5,317 nucleotides of DNA from Clostridiales bacterium. GTDB lineage: Bacteria > Bacillota > Clostridia > Oscillospirales > Acutalibacteraceae. Numbering within the stretch: position 1 is the stretch's first letter; the number at the start of each line of letters is the position of its first letter. The notes under the pieces were generated by a model that was not told where the DNA came from, did not search any database, and was given only the letters and a program-made list of their open reading frames with translations. Location: the NCBI GenBank assembly GCA_012511485.1, contig JAAZFZ010000234.1:1-5317 (forward strand). The letters are read 5' to 3'. Made by a program: the position numbers and the translations under genes. This document shows, piece after piece, positions 1 through 3,642 of the stretch.

Positions 1-137
1 AAAAAGGAACAATCTTTATTCTATCTTAACACAAAAAAGATAATATTTTTAATTATTTAAATGAAATATTGATTTTAAATCTTAATATTACTTAAAAGTT
101 TTTATAGTTTGAGGTTTTAGTTTTCTTAAGGCATCGG

Positions 138-166
138 TTGAATATTTTTAATAAACGGAGTATAAT
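138..166 (+). promoter_or_regulatory. Vegetative sigma-A-type promoter of the PHP-domain gene
   Basis: TTGAAT (138-143) and an exact TATAAT (161-166) are separated by 17 bases. The region upstream is very rich in A and T and could act as an UP-like element. Transcription would start near 172-174, giving a leader of about 27 bases before the TTG start codon at 200. No operator-like repeat overlaps it. Confidence 0.75.
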
Positions 167-186
167 GTCGCTTAGTACTATCAAAT

Positions 187-192
187 AGGAGA
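187..192 (+). promoter_or_regulatory. Ribosome binding site that fixes the TTG start of the PHP gene
   Basis: AGGAGA lies 7 bases upstream of the TTG at 200. An in-frame TAG at 173-175 closes the frame upstream, and no other ATG, GTG or TTG lies in frame between that stop and 200. The next start, Met8, directly abuts the first metal-binding His and would remove the first beta strand of the fold. Confidence 0.75.
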
Positions 193-199
193 AATCAGG

Positions 200-862
200 T
201 TGAAAGAGAAATTGTTTGAAATGCATGTGCATACAAGTGAAGTCAGCACCTGTGCAGTATTGAAAGCAGAGGAAGTGATGAAAAAATACAGTTTGGCCGG
301 ATATAATGGCCTTGTATTAACAGACCATATGAATCAGAGAACCTTCAAAGATTTATCTTTAACTGACTGGCATGATTTAGTTGACTACTACCTTAGGGGT
401 TACAGGATAATGAAATCAATAAAAATTCCCGATTTCACAGTTCTTCTCGGAATGGAAATTACATTTAATGATTATTTAAACGATTATCTTGTTTATGGGT
501 TGGAAGAGGATTTTCTCTACAACAACAGTAATCTAATGGAAATCGACATCCGAGAATTCCGAAAGCTTGCGGATAAGAATAATCTTATGATTTTTCAAGC
601 ACACCCTTTCAGAGTTGATACGGTAATCACTGAGCCATATCTTTTGGACGGTATTGAAGTATATAATGGAAATTCCAGCCACAATTCAAACAATGATATT
701 GCTGATTTATGGGCAGAAAAATATGGTTTGAGGAAAATTTCGGGCTCTGATTTTCACCATTTCTGGGGTATGGCACCGGGGGGCGTTAAATTCGAAGATG
801 AAATAAAGAATAATAATGACCTCATTCAAGCTTTAAAACACAACAGATTCAAGTTAAAATAA
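200..862 (+). CDS. PHP-domain metal-dependent phosphoesterase (220 aa)
   Basis: This is a cytoplasmic protein made almost entirely of one PHP (polymerase and histidinol phosphatase) domain, a distorted TIM barrel that binds two or three metal ions and usually hydrolyses phosphoesters. The ligand set appears complete: H9-V-H11 near the N terminus, D42-H43 in LTDH, E86 in GMEIT, H135 in QAHPFR, and D184/H186 in GSDFH. The wording around them (HTSEVSTC at 11-18, NDYLVYG at 94-100, LLDGIEVYNGN at 148-158) matches a small stand-alone clostridial PHP family as I remember it. There is no signal peptide, membrane segment or polymerase region. It starts at TTG and is transcribed alone; no terminator is obvious before rplM, so read-through is possible. 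PHP members include histidinol phosphatases, nucleotide phosphodiesterases and sugar-phosphate phosphatases. The substrate cannot be chosen from sequence, and the ribosomal neighbours give no hint. The family call is firm and the function open. Confidence 0.9.
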   Translation: MKEKLFEMHVHTSEVSTCAVLKAEEVMKKYSLAGYNGLVLTDHMNQRTFKDLSLTDWHDLVDYYLRGYRIMKSIKIPDFTVLLGMEITFNDYLNDYLVYGLEEDFLYNNSNLMEIDIREFRKLADKNNLMIFQAHPFRVDTVITEPYLLDGIEVYNGNSSHNSNNDIADLWAEKYGLRKISGSDFHHFWGMAPGGVKFEDEIKNNNDLIQALKHNRFKLK

Positions 863-956
863 GTGAATTCATTATTGAGCAAATTATATTAAAAGCCTGA
901 AAAACGGAGAAAATCGGAGCTTGCGTACTCTAAATTAAATTTGATGAAAAAATCTC

Positions 957-985
957 TTGACAGAAGCTGAAGCGTATGTTAACAT
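957..985 (+). promoter_or_regulatory. Promoter of the rplM-rpsI operon, extended -10 type
   Basis: A perfect TTGACA (957-962) is followed after 17 bases by TAACAT (980-985), which matches the -10 consensus at 4 of 6 positions. A TGT immediately before it (977-979) supplies the extended -10 motif that can compensate. Transcription would start near 991-993, leaving a leader of only about 28 bases. Confidence 0.7.
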
Positions 986-1007
986 ATGCAGGCACGAAAA
1001 AAATATC

Positions 1008-1012
1008 GGAGG
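1008..1012 (+). promoter_or_regulatory. Ribosome binding site that fixes the rplM start
   Basis: GGAGG stands 7 bases before the ATG at 1020. The open frame extends back to a TTG at 957, but that TTG is part of the -35 hexamer, and the 21 residues it would add resemble nothing in L13. The ATG at 1020 gives the usual 142-residue length. Confidence 0.85.
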
Positions 1013-1019
1013 TAATACT

Positions 1020-1448
1020 ATGTCAACCTATATGCCTAAGGCGGGCGACATTGTCCGCAAGTGGTATGTGCTTGATGCAACTGACAAGCCTCTGGGCAGA
1101 GTGGCAACCGAGGCTGCAACTCTCCTGCGCGGCAAGCATAAGCCAACATTTACTCCGCATGCCGATTGCGGCGACCATGTTATCATCATTAATGCAGAAA
1201 AAGTCGTCCTCACAGGCAAGAAGCTTGAACAAAAAACTTATTATCATCACACAGGCTATATCGGTCACCTTAAAGAGGTTAAATATTCAACATTAATGAA
1301 AACCAGGCCCGAATTTGCTGTTGAACTCGCTGTTAAGGGTATGCTGCCTGACACAGTTATCGGCCGCAAATCTATGACAAGACTGCGTGTTTTCAAGGGT
1401 GCTGAACACAATCATGTTGCTCAGAAACCTGAAAACTGGTCATTTTAA
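1020..1448 (+). CDS. rplM: 50S ribosomal protein L13
   Basis: This is a component of the large ribosomal subunit that binds 23S rRNA early in 50S assembly. The 142-residue product has the length of E. coli L13. Family landmarks are in order: W15-Y-V-L-D-A, LGR at 25-27, the GKHKPTFTPH block at 38-47, GDHV at 51-54, LTGKK at 64-68, HTGY at 77-80, KGMLP at 106-110, and a basic RLRVFKG segment at 121-127 leading to a conserved-looking tail. It is the first gene of a two-gene operon with rpsI, whose start codon lies 19 bases after the rplM stop; this pairing is widespread in bacteria. The short leader leaves no room for the structured L13 autoregulatory leader known from other Firmicutes, unless an additional upstream promoter is used. 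Confidence 0.98.
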   Translation: MSTYMPKAGDIVRKWYVLDATDKPLGRVATEAATLLRGKHKPTFTPHADCGDHVIIINAEKVVLTGKKLEQKTYYHHTGYIGHLKEVKYSTLMKTRPEFAVELAVKGMLPDTVIGRKSMTRLRVFKGAEHNHVAQKPENWSF

Positions 1449-1467
1449 GAAGGGAGGCAATTAAACA

Positions 1468-1866
1468 ATGTACGATTCAAATCCTTATTTTTACGGTACA
1501 GGCCGCAGAAAAAAGTCAGTGGCCAGAGTTCGTGTCTATAACGGCACAGGCAAAATAACGATAAACGGCAGAGACATTGACGATTATTTCGGCCTTGAAA
1601 CACTTAAGCTCATTGTTCGCCAGCCTCTCGTTTTAACAGGCAATGAAAACAAGTTTGATATCGTTTGCCGTGTTGGCGGTGGCGGTGTTACAGGTCAGGC
1701 AGGCGCTATTCGCCACGGCCTTTCCCGTGCTCTGCTTCAGGTTGATGAAGAGCTTCGCCAACAGTTAAAGAAGGCAGGCTTCCTGACCAGAGACCCGAGA
1801 ATGAAAGAGAGAAAGAAATACGGCCTCAAAGGTGCGCGCCGTGCTCCCCAGTTCTCGAAGAGATAA
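1468..1866 (+). CDS. rpsI: 30S ribosomal protein S9
   Basis: This is a small-subunit protein of the 30S head. The C-terminal tail of S9 reaches the P site, where its last basic residues contact the tRNA anticodon stem-loop. The 132-residue product is close to the usual 130. It shows GTGRRKKSVARV at 10-21, the S9 signature GGGGVTGQAGAIRHGLSRA at 70-88, LTRDPRMKERKKYG at 106-119, and an intact KGARRAPQFSKR tail at 121-132. AGGGAGG at 1451-1457 lies 10 bases before the ATG. The gene follows rplM by 19 bases with no promoter between them, so they are co-transcribed, and a strong terminator ends the unit 22 bases after the stop. Confidence 0.98.
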   Translation: MYDSNPYFYGTGRRKKSVARVRVYNGTGKITINGRDIDDYFGLETLKLIVRQPLVLTGNENKFDIVCRVGGGGVTGQAGAIRHGLSRALLQVDEELRQQLKKAGFLTRDPRMKERKKYGLKGARRAPQFSKR

Positions 1867-1888
1867 AGAAACCAATATGTCATTATTC

Positions 1889-1925
1889 AAAAATCCCTGC
1901 AAACACTTTGTTTGCGGGGGTTTTT
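1889..1925 (+). terminator. Intrinsic terminator of the rplM-rpsI operon
   Basis: CCCTGCAAAC (1895-1904) pairs with GTTTGCGGGG (1910-1919) around a 5-base ACTTT loop, with a single T-G wobble. The stem can extend through another wobble and five A-T pairs, because A1889-1893 faces T1921-1925. The GC-rich stem followed by a T run is the classic rho-independent layout. The A run on the left would also give an imperfect terminator in the opposite direction. Confidence 0.9.
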
Positions 1926-2002
1926 CCTTATCATTTCCTTAAAATTTGCTTTGCGGGGTTTATCTCAATATAAACAAATTATTAATATATAATATATGCA
2001 GT

Positions 2003-2039
2003 TGTTACGGAATTTTAATCATTTGTAACCATTTGTAAC
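2003..2039 (+). promoter_or_regulatory. Tandem TGTAAC repeat, possible OmpR-family (WalR-like) operator
   Basis: Two perfect 10-base copies of CATTTGTAAC lie head to tail (2020-2029, 2030-2039), putting TGTAAC at 2024 and 2034. A related TGTTAC sits at 2003, two helical turns upstream. Direct hexamer repeats spaced by about one turn are typical of OmpR-family response regulators. The Bacillus WalR site is TGTWAH-N5-TGTWAH; here the hexamers match, but the gap is 4 bases, not 5. The array ends 10 bases before a candidate -35 at 2050, a suitable place for activation. WalR controls cell-wall hydrolases, which would fit the downstream gene. The regulator is inferred. Confidence 0.4.
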
Positions 2040-2049
2040 TTTTTAGGTT

Positions 2050-2078
2050 TTGCACAAAAGAAACGAGCAGATTTTAAT
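2050..2078 (+). promoter_or_regulatory. Candidate upstream promoter (P1) of the YabE-like gene
   Basis: TTGCAC (2050-2055) and TTTAAT (2073-2078) are separated by 17 bases. Each hexamer departs from consensus, which is what a promoter needing an activator would show. The TGTAAC repeat lies directly upstream. The resulting leader would be about 200 bases long and would run through the dyad at 2144-2164. Confidence 0.4.
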
Positions 2079-2143
2079 AAAATGCGATTTTTGTTTATAA
2101 AAACACACTTTTATCTTTCTTTTCTACAAATATTCCCTTTTGC

Positions 2144-2164
2144 CTTTGTGCATATTACACAAAG
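2144..2164. repeat. Perfect 7-bp dyad, possible operator
   Basis: CTTTGTG (2144-2150) and CACAAAG (2158-2164) form a perfect inverted repeat around a 7-base CATATTA centre. It sits 18 bases upstream of the consensus -35 at 2183. It lacks a T run, so it is unlikely to be a terminator. A 21-base dyad of this kind suits a dimeric repressor. It resembles the Rex site in its TTGTG/CACAA ends, but the spacing is one base shorter than the usual Rex box, so I do not assign a regulator. Confidence 0.4.
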
Positions 2165-2178
2165 ACAATGCATACTCA
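2150..2178 (+). promoter_or_regulatory. Possible sigma-E-like (sporulation, mother cell) promoter
   Basis: GCATATT (2150-2156) fits the Bacillus sigma-E -35 pattern KMATATT. After 14 bases comes CATACTCA (2171-2178), which agrees with CATACAHT at 6 of 8 positions. The match could arise by chance in AT-rich DNA, and the only support is that the downstream product is a cell-wall protein. I do not know from this window whether the organism sporulates. Confidence 0.2.
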
Positions 2179-2182
2179 TAAT

Positions 2183-2211
2183 TTGACAAATGAAAATGAC
2201 GACAATATAAT
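2183..2211 (+). promoter_or_regulatory. Full-consensus promoter (P2) of the YabE-like gene
   Basis: An exact TTGACA (2183-2188) and an exact TATAAT (2206-2211) are separated by the ideal 17 bases. It is the only promoter in the window with both hexamers perfect. Transcription would start near 2218, leaving a leader of about 68 bases. Confidence 0.9.
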
Positions 2212-2235
2212 CGTTAATGTCACAGTCGAGAACTA

Positions 2236-2270
2236 GGTGTGAAATAAATTATTTCAAAAATTATCTCACC
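2236..2270 (+). repeat. Imperfect inverted repeat in the leader of the YabE-like gene
   Basis: GGTGtGA (2236-2242) can pair with TCtCACC (2264-2270), with one T-T mismatch. Inside lies GAAATAA-A-TTATTTC (2241-2255), a competing palindrome. The outer arm ends just before the AAGGAG ribosome binding site (2273-2278). It could modestly affect translation, but the stem is short and AU-rich and matches no riboswitch that I recognise. Confidence 0.25.
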
Positions 2271-2273
2271 AAA

Positions 2274-2278
2274 AGGAG
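2274..2278 (+). promoter_or_regulatory. Ribosome binding site that fixes the YabE-like start
   Basis: AGGAG stands 7 bases before the ATG at 2286. A longer frame opens at an ATG at 2217, but that ATG coincides with the predicted P2 transcription start and has no ribosome binding site. Starting at 2286 also puts the signal-anchor segment where it should be, close to the N terminus. Confidence 0.85.
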
Positions 2279-2285
2279 TATACTG

Positions 2286-3512
2286 ATGATAAAATCGATT
2301 AATTTCGTCAAGCAACGAAAAACGCAATTGGGTATTATTGCTGCTATCATAGTTTTAACCTGCGCTATCACTTTTACGGCATTTGCAGCCTCAACAAAAG
2401 TTGTGGATATTTATCATGATGATACTGTTACGCAAGTCAGAACCCTTAAATCAGACCCCGCTGAAATTATTACACAGTCAGATATTTCACTGGGGAAGGA
2501 TGATTTCATTGACCTCTCGGCATTTTCAAGTGATAAAAGTGCCATCAGAATTTACCGTGCATGCAGGGTAAGCTTGAATGACGATGGTAAAATATCCGAT
2601 ATCATCGCTGTAAAAGATGTTGAAAAAACCTTTGAAAAAAATAATGTTAAGTTAAGAGCCTATGATACTGTTAACTGTAAGCTAAGTGACAAAGTATATG
2701 ACGGAATGAAGATTTCCATAGAGCGTGCCTTTAGCGTAACTTTGAGAGCTGACGGCAATGAAAATGAATTGGAAATGGCTCCTGGCACTACTGTTGCCGA
2801 TGCTGTCCAACGGGCCGGAATCACTCTTTCCGACGATGACGAGGTGGTTCCAAATCTAAATACACCCCTTGAAAAGGGAATTTTAATTGAAGTTTTAAGG
2901 GTTCAATACAAAGAACGAACAGAAAATGAAATCATTGAATATAATACAGTTACAAAAAAGAGCGATAAGCTTTTTATGGGTGAAACAAAAGTCACGCAAA
3001 ACGGCAGAAACGGTGAAAATAGAGTTGTTTATACCGATAAATATGTTAACGGCGAGCTTGACAGTTCAAAGGTGAAAACTCAGACAGTTTTGAAAAAGCC
3101 TGTTGACAAAATTAAAGTTGTGGGCACTCATAAAAAGGTTGTTTTAAAAAGCGGATTGACACCTATTTCAACACTTAAAATGCCCTCGGATATTAAAATT
3201 AACAGCAATGGCGTGCCTTCAAGCTATAAAAAAGCTGTAACGGCGACTGCCTTTGCCTATTCCGGCGGCGGCAACACTGCAAGCGGCCGAAAGGCCCGAC
3301 CAGGACATATTGCCGTTAATCCCAAACAATTCCCTTACGGAACAGAGTTATGGATTGTCTCTGCTGACGGAAAATATGTTTACGGATATTCAATAGCTGC
3401 TGATACAGGTTCGTTTATTTACAGTTATGACAACGCAGTGGATCTCTATATGAATTCCAACTCACAGTGCAATGCTTGGGGACGCAGAGAAGTAGTAATA
3501 TATGTTCTGTAA
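2286..3512 (+). CDS. YabE-like cell-wall protein with DUF348, G5 and 3D domains (408 aa)
   Basis: This is probably a membrane-anchored or secreted peptidoglycan-active protein. A basic N terminus (K3, K9, R11, K12) precedes a hydrophobic segment at about 15-35 ending AFAAS, which is either a signal peptide or an anchor. Next come what look like three DUF348 (YabE N-terminal, ubiquitin-like) repeats at about 38-91, 93-147 and 149-205; the third is the clearest, with PGTTVADAVQRAGI at 166-179 and NTPLEKG at 192-198. A G5 domain follows (about 206-281, ending VVGT), then a linker and a 3D domain (319-408) with PYGT, AADTG (D373), AVDLY (D386) and GRR at 399-401. The 3D fold is the double-psi barrel shared with MltA and YocH and is associated with lytic transglycosylase activity. 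The first of the three namesake aspartates is Asn345 here (AVNP for the usual AVDP). The order of domains matches B. subtilis YabE, but its tatD/rnmV/ksgA neighbourhood is absent, so I give no gene symbol. It is transcribed alone. Confidence 0.9.
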   Translation: MIKSINFVKQRKTQLGIIAAIIVLTCAITFTAFAASTKVVDIYHDDTVTQVRTLKSDPAEIITQSDISLGKDDFIDLSAFSSDKSAIRIYRACRVSLNDDGKISDIIAVKDVEKTFEKNNVKLRAYDTVNCKLSDKVYDGMKISIERAFSVTLRADGNENELEMAPGTTVADAVQRAGITLSDDDEVVPNLNTPLEKGILIEVLRVQYKERTENEIIEYNTVTKKSDKLFMGETKVTQNGRNGENRVVYTDKYVNGELDSSKVKTQTVLKKPVDKIKVVGTHKKVVLKSGLTPISTLKMPSDIKINSNGVPSSYKKAVTATAFAYSGGGNTASGRKARPGHIAVNPKQFPYGTELWIVSADGKYVYGYSIAADTGSFIYSYDNAVDLYMNSNSQCNAWGRREVVIYVL

Positions 3513-3528
3513 AACTAGATATAACTTC

Positions 3529-3572
3529 ACGCAGCAGTTCTGAACTGCTGCGTTGTTGTATCCTTATTTTTT
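3529..3572 (+). terminator. Hairpin terminator after the YabE-like gene
   Basis: ACGCAGCAGTTC (3529-3540) and GAACTGCTGCGT (3542-3553) are perfect reverse complements around a single T, which in RNA gives a stem of about 10-11 pairs with a 3- to 5-base loop. A T-rich stretch follows (3553-3572), but it is interrupted by G, A and C, with a pure T run only at 3567-3572. This suggests good but perhaps incomplete termination. It lies 16 bases after the stop codon and its T run abuts the next promoter. Confidence 0.75.
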
Positions 3573-3573
3573 G

Positions 3574-3602
3574 TTGACTTTTATTCTGCCGAATAATATA
3601 AT
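3574..3602 (+). promoter_or_regulatory. Promoter of the alpha-toroid protein gene
   Basis: TTGACT (3574-3579) and an exact TATAAT (3597-3602) are separated by 17 bases. The -35 follows the T run of the preceding terminator almost directly. Transcription would start near 3609, giving a leader of about 34 bases. Confidence 0.8.
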
Positions 3603-3642
3603 TACAATACATTATTTAATTTTTTCCAACAAGGTGCATTAA

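Larger units (their letters stand above)
1867..2285 (+). other. Long intergenic control region between rpsI and the YabE-like gene
   Basis: These 419 bases contain no open frame that I can support. In order they hold the rpsI terminator, a second copy of the terminator's 3' arm (TTTGCGGGG, 1950-1958), an AT-rich run, a tandem TGTAAC repeat, a weak promoter, a 7-bp dyad, a possible sporulation-type promoter, a full-consensus vegetative promoter, and a leader with weak hairpin potential. The sites are described separately. Their number suggests that the downstream gene responds to more than one signal. Confidence 0.7.

Noticed and set aside
22..50. Terminator from an upstream gene (TATCTT-N9-AAGATA followed by a T run)
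   Set aside because: The stem is only six pairs, nearly all A-T, in very AT-rich DNA where such repeats are expected by chance.
957..1019. N-terminal extension of L13 from the TTG at 957
   Set aside because: That TTG is the start of a perfect -35 hexamer, it has no ribosome binding site, the added residues are unlike L13, and GGAGG before 1020 gives the standard 142 residues.
976..1296. Overlapping open frames on both strands across rplM
   Set aside because: They lie inside a certain ribosomal gene, lack ribosome binding sites and have no recognisable product.
2144..2164. Standard Rex or CRP operator
   Set aside because: The ends are similar, but the centre spacing does not fit either consensus, so only an unassigned dyad is reported.
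2218..2285. Riboswitch in the leader of the YabE-like gene
   Set aside because: The leader is about 68 bases, mostly A and T, with only weak alternative hairpins and no conserved aptamer core that I recognise.
3415..3612. Reverse-strand frame across the end of the YabE-like gene
   Set aside because: It runs through the terminator palindrome and the next promoter, and its product looks like nothing coherent.
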